Below are positions 40,796 through 52,645 of a stretch of 64,000 nt of DNA, in pieces. The DNA lies in NCBI RefSeq assembly GCF_001486585.1, contig NZ_LN909046.1:186001-250000 (forward strand), given 5' to 3'. Both the position numbers and the translations under genes were made by a program. Under the pieces are notes generated by a model that was not told the DNA's origin, did not search any database, and worked only from the letters and a program-made list of their open reading frames with translations. Source of the DNA: Paenibacillus senegalimassiliensis (lineage in GTDB: Bacteria > Bacillota > Bacilli > Paenibacillales > Paenibacillaceae). Within the stretch, counting starts at the first letter, position 1. The number at the start of each line of letters is the position of its first letter.

Positions 40796-43099
40796 ATGGA
40801 GAAATACAAACAATCATCTGCTCCTTTGGAGGAGCGGATTGCAGATTTGCTGGAACGCATGACGATTGCAGAAAAGGTAGGACAGCTTAACCAACGGATG
40901 TATGGTTGGGATGCCTACGTTCGTCAAGGTGAACACTTCGAATTGACTGACGCATTCAAGGACGAGGTGGCCCGTGGGGGCGGGATGGGAGCCTTGTACG
41001 GCTTGTTCCGCAGTGATCCCTGGTCCGGAGTCAACTATACCAACGGTTTTACGGCCAAGGAGAGTGCCAAGGCGTCAAATGAAGTGCAGCGCTATGTGCT
41101 TGAACATACAAGGCTGGGTATTCCTGTGCTGTTAACCGAGGAGTGTCCGCATGGACACCAGGCGCTGGATGGCACCTTGCTGCCCGTCAATCTGGGCGCA
41201 GGCGCAACCTGGAATCCGGAATTGATGAAGCAGGCCTACGGCATGATGGCCGCAGAAATTCGCAGCCGCGGTGCACATATCGGTCTGGTATCTGCGCTTG
41301 ATATGCTGCAAGAGCCACGTTGGGGCCGTTCAGAGGAATGCTTTAGCGAAGACCCATATCTGGCCTCGCAGTTTGCCGAAGCTGCGGTGCGCGGTATGCA
41401 AGGAGACGATCCACAGCATTTGGCCGGGACGGATAAGCTGGCAGTCGTCCTGAAGCATCTATGTGCTCAAGGGGCTGCCCAGGGAGGCCGTAATGCGGGT
41501 CCGGCTGCCATTGGACAGCGTGAGCTGCGGGAGATCCATCTGCCTGCTGCAAGGGCCGGGGCTTTGGCTGGTGCTGCGGGCTTTATGGCCGCCTACAACG
41601 AGATTGATGGCGTGCCATGCCACGCTAACCCGGATTTGCTGACGGGCATTCTGCGTGAAGAATGGGGATTTGATGGCATTGTCATGGCCGATGGGCAGGC
41701 TGTGGATCGCCTATTAACGTTGACTGGCAGCTATGAGGCTGCGGCGGCGCTGGCCTTGAAGTCCGGCGTGGACCTCAGCCTGTGGGATACGGCCTTCTCA
41801 ACGCTGGAAGAGGCGGTGAAGCAGGGCTTAGTCAAGGAAGCGGATCTGGACCGTGCCGTGGCACGTGTCTTGCGCCTTAAATTCCGGTTGGGCTTATTCG
41901 ACCAGCCGTATGTTTCCGAGTCTGGCTCAGCGGCCAGAAGACCGGAATATCAAGCGGTTAATCTGCAAATTGCCAGAGAATCGCTGGTATTGCTCAAGAA
42001 TGAAGCAAGCTTGCTGCCGCTCGCATCTTCACCTCGCCGTATTGCGGTTATAGGTCCAAATGCGGATCGTCTATACAATCAATTGGGCGATTATACCAGC
42101 GTACAGCCGGAGGGGAGTGGGACGACGGTGCTGCAAGGCATTCGCTCATTAGCTCCGCAAGGCACGGAAATCGTACACGCGCTTGGCTGCGGCATTCGCG
42201 ATCTGTCTACATCGGGCATCGCGGAAGCGGTGGAAGCCGCGAAGGGAGCCGATGTTGCAGTCCTGGTATTGGGCGGAAGCAGTGCGCGCCAGTTCGGCGG
42301 CGACTTCGACAGCAACGGTGCAGCGATTCTCTCCGAAGGGAGTCCTTCGGAGATGGATTGTGGCGAAGGCGTGGACCTGGCCGACTTATCGCTTGGCGGC
42401 GTTCAACGCGAGTTGGCCGCAGCGGTAGCCGCTACCGGCACGCCGGTTGTCGCTGTCATTATTCAGGGTCGGCCGCATGCGCTAACCGACATTGAGGAGC
42501 TTTGTGGTGCTATCCTCTGTGCCTGGTATCCAGGTACGGAGGGGGGACGGGCAGTGGCTGAAGTTCTGTTCGGACAAGAGCAGCCAAGTGGCAAGCTGCC
42601 AGTCTCGTTGCCACGTTCTTCGGCACAATTGCCGGTTTACTACAACCAGAAGACGCCATCGCGGCCACGTGTATACGTCGATATGCCGTCGGCGGCATTG
42701 TATCCATTTGGCTTCGGCTTGAGCTACACGGATTTCGCCTATACGAACCTGTCCTTGTCGCGTACCGCGATATCTGCGGGAGAGCTGGAAGGCGATGAAG
42801 CAGTAACCGTTCGCGTAGAAGTGCAGAATACCGGTGCTGTGATCGGTACGGAAACGGCCCAGTTGTATATTCAGGCTACCGAGTCCGGAATTACCCGGCG
42901 CTTTGCTGAATTGAAGGGTTTTGCCAAAGTGACGCTTGAGCCAGGGGAACGGCGGACAGTCGAGTTTACCTTGGGCCGGGAGGAACTGGGGATTTGGAAC
43001 CGGGAGATGAACTTTAAGGCTGAGCCATGCAAGGTAAGCGTGCAGGTCGGCGGGAACAGCCGGGATACAATATCTGTAGAGTTGAACGTAACAGCTTAA
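40796..43099 (+). CDS. Glycoside hydrolase family 3 (beta-glucosidase/beta-xylosidase), cytoplasmic
   Basis: 767 residues without signal peptide. The GH3 barrel (to ~345) has the nucleophile Asp299 in FDGIVMADGQAV and the substrate-binding LTEECPHGHQAL and EPRWGRSEECF segments; the alpha/beta C-domain follows (VLVLGGSSARQFGGDF), then a fibronectin-III domain (ALYPFGFGLSYTDF near the junction). It probably hydrolyses oligosaccharides brought in by the adjacent importer. GGGAGGA precedes the ATG. Last gene of the YesMN unit. Confidence 0.88.
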   Translation: MEKYKQSSAPLEERIADLLERMTIAEKVGQLNQRMYGWDAYVRQGEHFELTDAFKDEVARGGGMGALYGLFRSDPWSGVNYTNGFTAKESAKASNEVQRYVLEHTRLGIPVLLTEECPHGHQALDGTLLPVNLGAGATWNPELMKQAYGMMAAEIRSRGAHIGLVSALDMLQEPRWGRSEECFSEDPYLASQFAEAAVRGMQGDDPQHLAGTDKLAVVLKHLCAQGAAQGGRNAGPAAIGQRELREIHLPAARAGALAGAAGFMAAYNEIDGVPCHANPDLLTGILREEWGFDGIVMADGQAVDRLLTLTGSYEAAAALALKSGVDLSLWDTAFSTLEEAVKQGLVKEADLDRAVARVLRLKFRLGLFDQPYVSESGSAARRPEYQAVNLQIARESLVLLKNEASLLPLASSPRRIAVIGPNADRLYNQLGDYTSVQPEGSGTTVLQGIRSLAPQGTEIVHALGCGIRDLSTSGIAEAVEAAKGADVAVLVLGGSSARQFGGDFDSNGAAILSEGSPSEMDCGEGVDLADLSLGGVQRELAAAVAATGTPVVAVIIQGRPHALTDIEELCGAILCAWYPGTEGGRAVAEVLFGQEQPSGKLPVSLPRSSAQLPVYYNQKTPSRPRVYVDMPSAALYPFGFGLSYTDFAYTNLSLSRTAISAGELEGDEAVTVRVEVQNTGAVIGTETAQLYIQATESGITRRFAELKGFAKVTLEPGERRTVEFTLGREELGIWNREMNFKAEPCKVSVQVGGNSRDTISVELNVTA

Positions 43100-43106
43100 G
43101 ACATAG

Positions 43107-43152
43107 ACAAACGCGAGAACCTGGAGCAGGCTGCTTCAAGTCTCGCGTTTGT
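43107..43152. terminator. Bidirectional terminator between GH3 and ATPase genes
   Basis: ACAAACGCGAGA pairs perfectly with TCTCGCGTTTGT across a 22-base loop. It serves the converging GH3 and P-type ATPase genes; the ATPase stop codon lies within it. Confidence 0.85.
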
Positions 43153-45001
43153 TCGTTATTCGACCATATCGGGATAACCGCATGGCATTCAGGATGACGA
43201 GAAGCACTGAACCCTCATGAATTAGCATGCCTATCGACATATCCACGGTCTGGAGCAGGACGCCTGTGAGGAGCAGGCCAACTACCAGCAGGGCGAAGGA
43301 GATATTTTGCTTGATATTGCGTGCCGCAGCACGGCTTAGACCTACGGCATAGGATAACTTGTCAATATCTCCGCCCATCAGCACCACATCCGCAGTCTCC
43401 ATCGCAACATCCTTCCCTGCGCCACCGATGGCGATGCCTAAATCGGCTGAAGCTAGCGCGGGGGCATCATTTACCCCATCACCCACCATGGCTATGGAAC
43501 CGTGTCGGTGAGCCAAGCGCTTGAGGATATGTACCTTATCCTCCGGGAGTAGCTCGCTATAGCAGGCGTCAAGTCCTGTCGTCCCCGCTATGGCTTGAGC
43601 TGCCCGACCATTATCCCCGGTAAGCATGGTCATATTGGAGATTCCCTGTGCCCTCAGCCTGGTAACCAGCTTGGCTGCCCCGGATCGAACCGTATCTGCT
43701 ATTGAGATCATCCCCAGTATTCCGGCCTCCGTGCCTACCATGATTACGGTCTGGCCTTGCTGCTCTTCGCTTTGCAAATAAGCTTCGTATTCTTCCGTGT
43801 TCCAGCCCTTATGGGCAAAGAGCTTGCGGTTGCCTACGTAATAAGCGCGTCCTTGATAGAGAAAAGAAATTCCTTGACCTGTAATTATACGAACTTGCTC
43901 GGCCATCCCCTGAATTGGCCCGCCATTCCTAAGTCTGGCTTCGGCCACGATGGCCGCAGCAAGCGGATGCTCCGAATAGGCCTCGCCAATAGCTGTATGA
44001 CGTAGCAAGGTGAGCTCGTCGATGCCGTAAGTGGTAACTTTGGTGACTGTGGGCTTACCCTCGGTGAGGGTTCCTGTCTTGTCAAAGGCAATGGCACGCA
44101 CGGCGCCCAGCTTCTCCATGACTTCTCCACCCTTGAACAAAATCCCGTGCTTCGCCCCGTTTCCAATACCAGCGACGATAGAGATTGGAGTTGAGATAAC
44201 CAAGGCTCCGGGACAAGAAATGACCAGAATGGTGAGCGCCAAGTGAACATCTCTGGTTACGATGAGAAGCAGGGCGGCAAGCAGCATGATAGCAGGGGTG
44301 TAGTAGCGGGCAAAGGATTCGAGAAATTTTTGCGCTTTGGCCTTATTGTCCTGTGCTTCCTCTACCAGGTGCATAATCCGGGCAAAGGTTGTATTGTTCC
44401 CGACACGCTCTGCTGAGACCAGCAGATATCCCGATTCGATAATTGTTCCAGAGAATACCATCTCCCCGGCCTTGCGGCTAAGCGGAAGTGCTTCTCCAGT
44501 AACGGCAGCTTGATTTACATAGGCGTTTCCTTCTATCACGGTGCCGTCCACCGGAATTTTCTCTCCAGGCTTGACGATGACCACCTCGCCCAAGCGGACT
44601 TCTTCGGGAGAGACTACGGTCTCACCTCCATCCCGCCGGACTCTTGCAATATCAGGAGCCAAGTCCATCAAGGCGCGAATGGAAGAGCGTGTTCTCTCCA
44701 ATGTGCGGGCTTCCAGATAATTGCCCAGCGTGAACAAGAAGGTGACGGCAGCCGCCTCCCAATACTCTCCGATGGCTATTGCCCCAATGACAGCGAGGGT
44801 GACGAGAGTATCGATGCCTATGATGCGATAGCGAAGAGCGGCTATAGCTTTTTTGAAAATGGAGACCCCGGCTACAGCGCTTGTTGTCAACATCAAGGCA
44901 ATGGTGACAGGTTCATTTCCCAACCATTTCATCAGAACGAAGGAGACGGCAATAAGTAAGGCGGAAATTTGCACAGTCTGCTTCTGGTTCCACTTCAACA
45001 C
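43136..45001 (-). CDS. Heavy-metal P1B-type ATPase (CPG motif, no own metal-binding domain)
   Basis: 622 residues from the GTG at 45001, seven bases after AAAGGGGGG (TTG 44998 is the alternative). P-type hallmarks are present: DKTGTLTEGKP (phosphorylated Asp307), VTGEAL, AYSEHPLAAAIV (P1B-specific HP) and MVGDGVNDAPALA. The metal-site motif of transmembrane helix 6 is VISCPGALVIS (263-265, CPG), not the usual CPC, CPH or SPC. No N-terminal metal-binding domain is fused; it is encoded separately just upstream. Zinc, cadmium or iron efflux is possible. Confidence 0.88.
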   Translation of the reverse strand: MLKWNQKQTVQISALLIAVSFVLMKWLGNEPVTIALMLTTSAVAGVSIFKKAIAALRYRIIGIDTLVTLAVIGAIAIGEYWEAAAVTFLFTLGNYLEARTLERTRSSIRALMDLAPDIARVRRDGGETVVSPEEVRLGEVVIVKPGEKIPVDGTVIEGNAYVNQAAVTGEALPLSRKAGEMVFSGTIIESGYLLVSAERVGNNTTFARIMHLVEEAQDNKAKAQKFLESFARYYTPAIMLLAALLLIVTRDVHLALTILVISCPGALVISTPISIVAGIGNGAKHGILFKGGEVMEKLGAVRAIAFDKTGTLTEGKPTVTKVTTYGIDELTLLRHTAIGEAYSEHPLAAAIVAEARLRNGGPIQGMAEQVRIITGQGISFLYQGRAYYVGNRKLFAHKGWNTEEYEAYLQSEEQQGQTVIMVGTEAGILGMISIADTVRSGAAKLVTRLRAQGISNMTMLTGDNGRAAQAIAGTTGLDACYSELLPEDKVHILKRLAHRHGSIAMVGDGVNDAPALASADLGIAIGGAGKDVAMETADVVLMGGDIDKLSYAVGLSRAAARNIKQNISFALLVVGLLLTGVLLQTVDMSIGMLIHEGSVLLVILNAMRLSRYGRITNKRET

Positions 45002-45020
45002 CGAAATTCCCCCCTTTCCT

Positions 45021-45236
45021 TTACATTCCGGACAAGACACGATAGCCCAGCTTTTCGATCTTCGCTCCAATTCCGCTAGAGGATACGATGTTCCCATCAA
45101 ATTCAACCCGGACCCTCGAAGTATTGAATCTTACCTCTGCCCTTTGAATACCCTTTGTCTTGCTCAGCATGCCTTCGATTTTGTTGATGCAGCTTGGGCA
45201 AGATACCGTTTCTAATTGAAAAGTCATATGACTCAT
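45021..45236 (-). CDS. Free HMA-domain metal-binding protein
   Basis: 71 residues, a single heavy-metal-associated ferredoxin-like domain with CxxC as VSCPSCINKIE. AGGGAGGG lies seven bases before the ATG. It is encoded 19 bases upstream of the ATPase that lacks this domain, so the two were split or never fused. It would chaperone the metal to the pump. ATOX1/CopZ-like in fold, but the CPSC loop does not settle the metal. Confidence 0.85.
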   Translation of the reverse strand: MSHMTFQLETVSCPSCINKIEGMLSKTKGIQRAEVRFNTSRVRVEFDGNIVSSSGIGAKIEKLGYRVLSGM

Positions 45237-45307
45237 TGTGAAACCCTCCCTATGTGGTTTATGGGTTCAGTTTACCGCTGGACGCGGAGAACGGCTTTGA
45301 TCTAAAT

Positions 45308-45365
45308 CAATAAAAAAGAAGCCCTTCATAACCACTTATAGAAGTGGAAACGAAGAACTTCTTTA
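45308..45365 (-). terminator. Putative terminator of the ArsR-fold regulator gene
   Basis: On the minus strand an interrupted stem (AAGAAG..TTC..CCACTT with AAGTGG..GAA..CTTCTT) is followed by TTTTTTA. Confidence 0.65.
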
Positions 45366-45388
45366 TGCAGGTGAAAAACATCTTACGA

Positions 45389-46306
45389 TTACGTCTGATG
45401 CACGTCATACAGAACCCGTGCCAGCAAATCCTGGCTATAGTTGCCGAAGTTGCGGCCGAAGATCGTTAGCCCACGCTTGTTGGTCGGCTTATCGGTCACG
45501 GCAATTCGGAAGGTAAGCTCACTCTTGTAATCCAGATTGATCTGGTCAAGGGTGACATCGGAAATGCGACAACCATCGATAAAGCTTCCATCCCGATTGA
45601 TCCGGATCAGCTTCAGCATTCCGTATTGGTTCAGATGAGGTGGCCACCACTCTGGATTAAAGGTGCCTCGAATGTCTCCGAAGTCGCCCGGACTGGTCCA
45701 GAAACCGATCTCTACTCCATTTAGATAAAAGTAAATATCGGAGGGATAATTATCGCAAAATCCGGGGGCTTCTGAGCCTAGCTCCATCGAGAACTGGATT
45801 TCACGGAATGATTGGTTGGGCTTAAGGTAATTAGGGATACGGTATTCCAGGAAACCCTCGGATAACCAGATAATGTCCGAATCAATGCGCTGCGGGTCGG
45901 CAAAATACCTTGGATCGTCGAAATCGCCGATAATACTATCTTTGGTTGCCAGACCACAGGTAGGGACAACCTGATAGTTGCTATAATGACCAACTTGAAT
46001 CTCCACCTCGTAAAGATTTTCCACATCCTTGCTGCGCAGATCAACCATCAGTTTATCTTTGTTGAGGTAGCAGATTTTTTGGATACCATGCTTGCCAACT
46101 GAAGTGTTGATTTCAATTAATCCGCTTTCCTCCAGCTTGCGAATATGCATCGTAATGGCTCCGTTGCTCAAATTTAGCCGGGTTGCCAGATCGTTCAGGT
46201 TCAGAGACTGGTTGTCCGCAAGTAATTGGAGAATTTGAATTCTGATTTCGGAACTTAATGCCTTGAAAATATCAATGCCGCTCATAAGATCTTTAATATA
46301 AATCAT
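45389..46306 (-). CDS. ArsR-fold regulator with large C-terminal domain, probably arabinoside-responsive
   Basis: 305 residues. The N-terminal ~85 residues are a winged helix (IFKALSSEIRIQILQLLAD, NDLATRLNLSNGAITMHIRK). The C-terminal ~215 residues form an unassigned, beta-rich domain with many aromatics (NPEWWPPHLNQYGMLKLIRI). There is no metal-site cysteine motif, so it is unlikely to regulate the neighbouring ATPase. It is divergent from the GH51 arabinofuranosidase, so it likely represses that locus and senses a sugar. The first ATG is used; its ribosome-binding site is poor. Confidence 0.7.
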   Translation of the reverse strand: MIYIKDLMSGIDIFKALSSEIRIQILQLLADNQSLNLNDLATRLNLSNGAITMHIRKLEESGLIEINTSVGKHGIQKICYLNKDKLMVDLRSKDVENLYEVEIQVGHYSNYQVVPTCGLATKDSIIGDFDDPRYFADPQRIDSDIIWLSEGFLEYRIPNYLKPNQSFREIQFSMELGSEAPGFCDNYPSDIYFYLNGVEIGFWTSPGDFGDIRGTFNPEWWPPHLNQYGMLKLIRINRDGSFIDGCRISDVTLDQINLDYKSELTFRIAVTDKPTNKRGLTIFGRNFGNYSQDLLARVLYDVHQT

Positions 46307-48136
<1,830 letters not shown>

Positions 48137-48265
48137 TGCTGAAAACCTAACCTTTTGAACAGACACTATCAGACAAAGCTGCACGGGCTTATCACAAACA
48201 GGCGGACGTGAGGGAAACCAACTGTAGATAGAAGTGTGGAATTTCAAATGTCAGGGAGGGTCTTT

Positions 48266-49597
48266 ATGAAAAGTAAAGGTTTGGTGTTGCTCATTATCTT
48301 GTCCATGGTCACCTTCCTATGGGGCTGCGGTAAATCAACGCCAGCGTCGGGAGGGGAGACCTCGGTGCTGGACGGCGGGGCCGGTGAGAGTGCAACCGAG
48401 TTGTCCTATTGGACCTTTGTTGAACTACATGGCCAGCACTTCGAGAAAATGCTTGAGAAATGGAATGAGGCCAATCCGGATCGCCAGATTAAGCTGAATG
48501 TGACGGTAATGCCGTATGACGACATGCATAACAAGCTGTCCATCGCGGTGCAGACGGGCGTGGGAGCTCCGGATATCGCCGATATCGAGCTTGGGAAATA
48601 CCCTGACTTCATGCAGGGCACACCGCAGCTAGAGTCGCTGAATGATGTGGCGGAGCCTTATCAAGGAACCGTGGTCCAGTCGCAGTTGGACCTTTACAGC
48701 AAGGAAGGGACTCTCTATGGACTTTCCACCCATGTTGGGGCAACCGTCGCCTTTTACAATACGGAAGTTCTGGAAGAGGCCGGAGTAGATTACAAGACCA
48801 TCGTTACGTGGGAGGACTTCAAGCAGGCCGGCATTCAGGTTTACGAGAAGACAGGCAAGACCATGGGGACGGCGGATACCAGCGCGACCTGGCAATCCTC
48901 CATGCTGCTGGCGCAGCAAGGGGCCGACTTTACGGATGATGCCGGTAACCCTCAGGTGAACTCGGAGGCTCTGGTCAAAGGTCTCTCGATGCTAAAGGAT
49001 TTGCAGGACAATAACGTAATTACGACGATTGCCGGTGGGCAGCCGGATACCGAGGAAGCTTACGGGGAGTACAATTCGGGTAATTTCGTTAGCGCGTTCA
49101 TGCCATTATGGCAAATGTCTCGCTATACCAACTACATGAAGGACCTATCCGGGAAAATTGCGATTGCTCCCTTGCCTGTGATGGAAGAAGGCATGCCTCG
49201 CTCTTACGGTGGGGGCGGGACGGCGACCGTCGTGTCCAAGACCGCCAAGGATGTGCAGTTAGCGAAGGAGTTCATCGCTTATGCCAAGCTATCCCTGGAT
49301 GCCAATATCGAGATCTGGAATACGCTCGGCTTCGATCCCATCAATATGGATGTGTGGGATATGAAGGATGTCACGCATAATGAAGACAATCAGTTCGTGC
49401 AATATTTCGTTAACAATCCATTTGACGTGCTCAATGAGATTAAGGATGAGATTCAATTAATCAAATCGGTCTCGGCTTCGCCAACGATTAATAATGTCTT
49501 ATGTACGGTGACGCTGAACGAAATTTTTGAGGATGGCAAGGATGTCAAGCAGGCTTTGGAGGATGCTCAGGCCCAGATCGAGCAGGAGTTGAAATAA
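48266..49597 (+). CDS. Arabino-oligosaccharide ABC importer, binding lipoprotein 1
   Basis: 443 residues. Signal with lipobox FLWGC, so it is lipid-anchored outside. The SBP_bac_1 domain follows (LSYWTFVELHGQHFEKM at its start). AGGGAGGG precedes ATG 48266. Its stop overlaps the permease ATG by one base. Its location after the GH51 gene suggests arabinose-containing oligosaccharides as substrate; this is inference from context. Confidence 0.86.
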   Translation: MKSKGLVLLIILSMVTFLWGCGKSTPASGGETSVLDGGAGESATELSYWTFVELHGQHFEKMLEKWNEANPDRQIKLNVTVMPYDDMHNKLSIAVQTGVGAPDIADIELGKYPDFMQGTPQLESLNDVAEPYQGTVVQSQLDLYSKEGTLYGLSTHVGATVAFYNTEVLEEAGVDYKTIVTWEDFKQAGIQVYEKTGKTMGTADTSATWQSSMLLAQQGADFTDDAGNPQVNSEALVKGLSMLKDLQDNNVITTIAGGQPDTEEAYGEYNSGNFVSAFMPLWQMSRYTNYMKDLSGKIAIAPLPVMEEGMPRSYGGGGTATVVSKTAKDVQLAKEFIAYAKLSLDANIEIWNTLGFDPINMDVWDMKDVTHNEDNQFVQYFVNNPFDVLNEIKDEIQLIKSVSASPTINNVLCTVTLNEIFEDGKDVKQALEDAQAQIEQELK

Positions 49598-50490
49598 TGG
49601 TTAAGAGATTCCTGTACTCACAGAAGGTTGCCCCTTATGTGTTCGTCGTTCCGTTCGTGCTGGTCTTTCTGGTATTCTGGGTCTACCCGCTGGGCAGCTC
49701 CGCCCTGATGAGCTTCCAGAAGGTAACGTTGGGTCAGGAAGCAGCTTGGGTGGGCCTGGACAACTACGATAAGTTAATGGGCGATGGTATTTTCCTCAAG
49801 GCTGTCATCAATAGTGCAATTTATATGATATTGACTTTAGCAATCCTCATTCCGTTCCCCATGTTATTCGCCGTTCTGATCAATCATAAGTTTATGTGGG
49901 CCAGGGAGTTTTTTAAATCCTCGTTTTTCTTTCCTGCCCTGACCTCAGTCGTTGTTGCCGGGACGATCTTCCGGTTGATGTTTGGTGAAATGGAGGGCTC
50001 GCTGATCAACAGTGTCTTAGGTTGGTTCGGCATCGAGCCCCTTAAATTCTTGAAAGGGCAAGTGATGGGATTTATTGCCTTGATAGCCTTGGCAACCTGG
50101 AGATGGACCGGGGTTAACATGCTGTATTTCCTGGCGGGTCTGAAGAACATCCCTGACGAGTATTATGAAGCCGCTTCCATAGATGGAGCTTCCCCCTTTC
50201 AGCGTTTTGCCAGAATTACGATGCCTCTGCTTAAGCCAACAACGATTTATGTGCTTACCATTAGTATTTATGCCGGGCTGGCCATGTTCATTGAGAGCAT
50301 GATGTTATGGAACGGCAACAACTCACCCAAAAATATCGGCCTGACCATCGTGGGCTACTTATATCGGCAAGGGATTGAGAAGAACAATCTTGGTTACGCG
50401 GCAGCCGTTGGTATTGTTCTACTCGTGATTACTATGGTCATTAATCTGACTCAATTGGCCTTTACCGGCATGTTCAAGAAGGAGGATTAG
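49597..50490 (+). CDS. Arabino-oligosaccharide ABC importer, permease 1a
   Basis: 297 residues, six membrane helices, EAA loop EYYEAASIDGASPFQRF. MalF-type CUT1 permease like AraP. CAGGAG precedes the ATG, which shares one base with the binding-protein stop. The partner permease follows after two bases. Confidence 0.88.
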   Translation: MVKRFLYSQKVAPYVFVVPFVLVFLVFWVYPLGSSALMSFQKVTLGQEAAWVGLDNYDKLMGDGIFLKAVINSAIYMILTLAILIPFPMLFAVLINHKFMWAREFFKSSFFFPALTSVVVAGTIFRLMFGEMEGSLINSVLGWFGIEPLKFLKGQVMGFIALIALATWRWTGVNMLYFLAGLKNIPDEYYEAASIDGASPFQRFARITMPLLKPTTIYVLTISIYAGLAMFIESMMLWNGNNSPKNIGLTIVGYLYRQGIEKNNLGYAAAVGIVLLVITMVINLTQLAFTGMFKKED

Positions 50491-50492
50491 TC

Positions 50493-51326
50493 ATGAGAAA
50501 AGGACTGCCACTTCGCATTTTGTTGTTTCTGTTCTTTGCCGTGTTGTGCATCTTGATCTTGATTCCTTTCTATGCTGTTGCATTGGCCTCCTTCAAGCCC
50601 GGAGAGGATCTGATTCGCTATGGCTTGAACCTGCGTCTCGACTGGTCGGTCATGAGCCTTGATAATTTTGTCTACTTGTTCACTGGTAGTCATTCTTATT
50701 TCGTCTGGTTCTTTAACTCACTGCTGCTAACGGTAGTGCAGGTCGTACTGACGCTCCTCGTTAGTGCCACCGTAGCTTATGGATTTTCGGCTTATGAATT
50801 TCGAGGGAAAAATGCTCTCTTCGTTTGCGTACTGCTCATTATGATGGTTCCCTTCGAAATTTTGCTGCTGCCCTTATACACGCTAACCCATAACCTGGGG
50901 CTTATGAATTCCTATTCCGCCATTGTGTTGCCGGGAATAGCCAGCGCAGCTACGATATTTTTCTTCCGCCAGTATTTGCGGGGAGTTCCCAAGGAGATCA
51001 TTGCGGCGGGGCGAGTGGATGGTGCCCATGAATACGCCATTTATGTGCGGCTGATTCTGCCGATTATGAAGCCTTCTTTTGCAGCAATGGCTATTCTCAA
51101 CGGGATGAATAGCTGGAATAATTTCCTCTGGCCCTTCATGGTACTGAGTGATGCCAATAAATACACATTGCCTATCGGCTTGAAAACCTTGCTTACGCCT
51201 TACGGAAATAACTACGATTTGCTGATTGTCGGTTCCTTTTTTTCCATCATTCCTATCTTCCTGTTATTTGTAGCTTTTCAGAAATACTTTATCGACGGGA
51301 TGACGGCCGGAGCAGTCAAAGGCTAG
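50493..51326 (+). CDS. Arabino-oligosaccharide ABC importer, permease 1b
   Basis: 277 residues, MalG type, AraQ-like. Six membrane helices, EAA loop EIIAAGRVDGAHEYAIY and the conserved end FIDGMTAGAVKG. AAGGAGG precedes the ATG. It completes importer 1 of the arabinan locus; no ATPase gene accompanies it. Confidence 0.88.
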   Translation: MRKGLPLRILLFLFFAVLCILILIPFYAVALASFKPGEDLIRYGLNLRLDWSVMSLDNFVYLFTGSHSYFVWFFNSLLLTVVQVVLTLLVSATVAYGFSAYEFRGKNALFVCVLLIMMVPFEILLLPLYTLTHNLGLMNSYSAIVLPGIASAATIFFFRQYLRGVPKEIIAAGRVDGAHEYAIYVRLILPIMKPSFAAMAILNGMNSWNNFLWPFMVLSDANKYTLPIGLKTLLTPYGNNYDLLIVGSFFSIIPIFLLFVAFQKYFIDGMTAGAVKG

Positions 51327-51391
51327 TGTACAGGCAGGACCTGCTCCGCCTATGCATGGATCATTCCTAAATTGCAATAGGGGGTAAGACG

Positions 51392-52645
51392 ATGAAAGCA
51401 AAGAAAATGGCACTGATTATGGTTGTACTTATACTTGGCAGCATGACAATATTGGCAGGCTGCGGAAGCGGATCGGACAAGAATACCATCACCTTCTGGA
51501 CACCTCTAACTGGTGATGATGGTGCTTATATGGATCAATTGGTCAAGGATTACAATGCGACCGAACCGGAGTTTAAGATCAAACATGTCATTACCGCAGA
51601 TATGTATACCAAAATCTCCACCGTGCTCAACTCGGGCAAGGGCGTTCCTGATCTGGCCATCATTCATGCGGACCGCGTCCCTGGCTTCGTCAAGCAAGGG
51701 GTATTGGAGCCTATGGGCGCAGCCATCTCTGGACAGCCGGAGATCACGGAGGCGAATTATTTGCCGCAGGCCTGGGCCACAGGGAATATTGAAGGTACGC
51801 AATATACCGTTCCCCTCGATATTCACAGCAACACCATGTACTACAACAAGGACCTGCTCAAGCAGTACGGAGTGGAGTCTTTTCTGGACGATGATGTAGT
51901 TACCATTGAGGAAATGCTGTCTCTTCAAGGCAAGATGGAGCCGGATCAGTACGTGGTGAACGATGCCCTGCTTGGCTGGGTCATCATGGCGCAGATTCAG
52001 AACCTGGGCGGGGATATTCAGGAGAACGGCAAGCCTGCGGTCAATACTCCGGTCATGAAGCAGGCCTTCGAGGAAGTCAAGAAAATTGCCGACGCGGGGT
52101 TAATGACTCCTTTCGGTGAAGATGGATATTTAATGTTCCAGGCTGGCAATGTGTTGTTTTCCACGGATGGGACATGGAGCTCGACGGCTCATGCTGCGGT
52201 AGAAGGCTTGAACTTTGGCGTAACTAACATTTATTCGGCAACCCCGGATAAGTTCACGAACCGGGCTTCATCCCATTTATTTGCGATGTTGAAGAACGAT
52301 CAACGTACGGATGAGAAAGAGGCCGGGGTTGGTGCTTTCCTGGAATTTATCCGTGAGAATTCGCTGGAATGGGCCAAGGCAGGGCAGATCGTTGCCAGCA
52401 AGCAGGTGATTGAGAGTCCTGAATATGATCAATTCATGCAATCGTTTTTTACCTCGAATGAGAAGGAAGTAGAATCGCTCTACATCTATACCTATGAATA
52501 TTACCCTTACGTGGCGGAAGCAGTGGATACGTATTGTGCCGATATCGTGCGTGGTAATGTGGATCTGGATGAGACACTGGCAACGATGCAGAAATTTGTG
52601 GAAGACAAAATTGCAGAGAGCAGTGGCGCGGCAGGAACCCCGTGA
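51392..52645 (+). CDS. ABC importer, binding lipoprotein 2
   Basis: 417 residues. Lipoprotein signal with lipobox ILAGC and an SBP_bac_1 domain (NTITFWTPLTGDDGAYMDQL near the start). AGGGGG precedes the ATG. It starts the second importer of the locus, following the first by only 65 bases without a clear terminator, so both are probably cotranscribed. It differs clearly from binding protein 1, so the two importers may prefer different arabino-oligosaccharides. Confidence 0.86.
   Translation: MKAKKMALIMVVLILGSMTILAGCGSGSDKNTITFWTPLTGDDGAYMDQLVKDYNATEPEFKIKHVITADMYTKISTVLNSGKGVPDLAIIHADRVPGFVKQGVLEPMGAAISGQPEITEANYLPQAWATGNIEGTQYTVPLDIHSNTMYYNKDLLKQYGVESFLDDDVVTIEEMLSLQGKMEPDQYVVNDALLGWVIMAQIQNLGGDIQENGKPAVNTPVMKQAFEEVKKIADAGLMTPFGEDGYLMFQAGNVLFSTDGTWSSTAHAAVEGLNFGVTNIYSATPDKFTNRASSHLFAMLKNDQRTDEKEAGVGAFLEFIRENSLEWAKAGQIVASKQVIESPEYDQFMQSFFTSNEKEVESLYIYTYEYYPYVAEAVDTYCADIVRGNVDLDETLATMQKFVEDKIAESSGAAGTP

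Noticed and set aside
45389-46306. ArsR-fold protein as metal-sensing regulator of the adjacent P-type ATPase
   Set aside because: No cysteine/histidine metal-site motif in the winged helix, a large extra domain, and divergence from the arabinofuranosidase rather than the ATPase.
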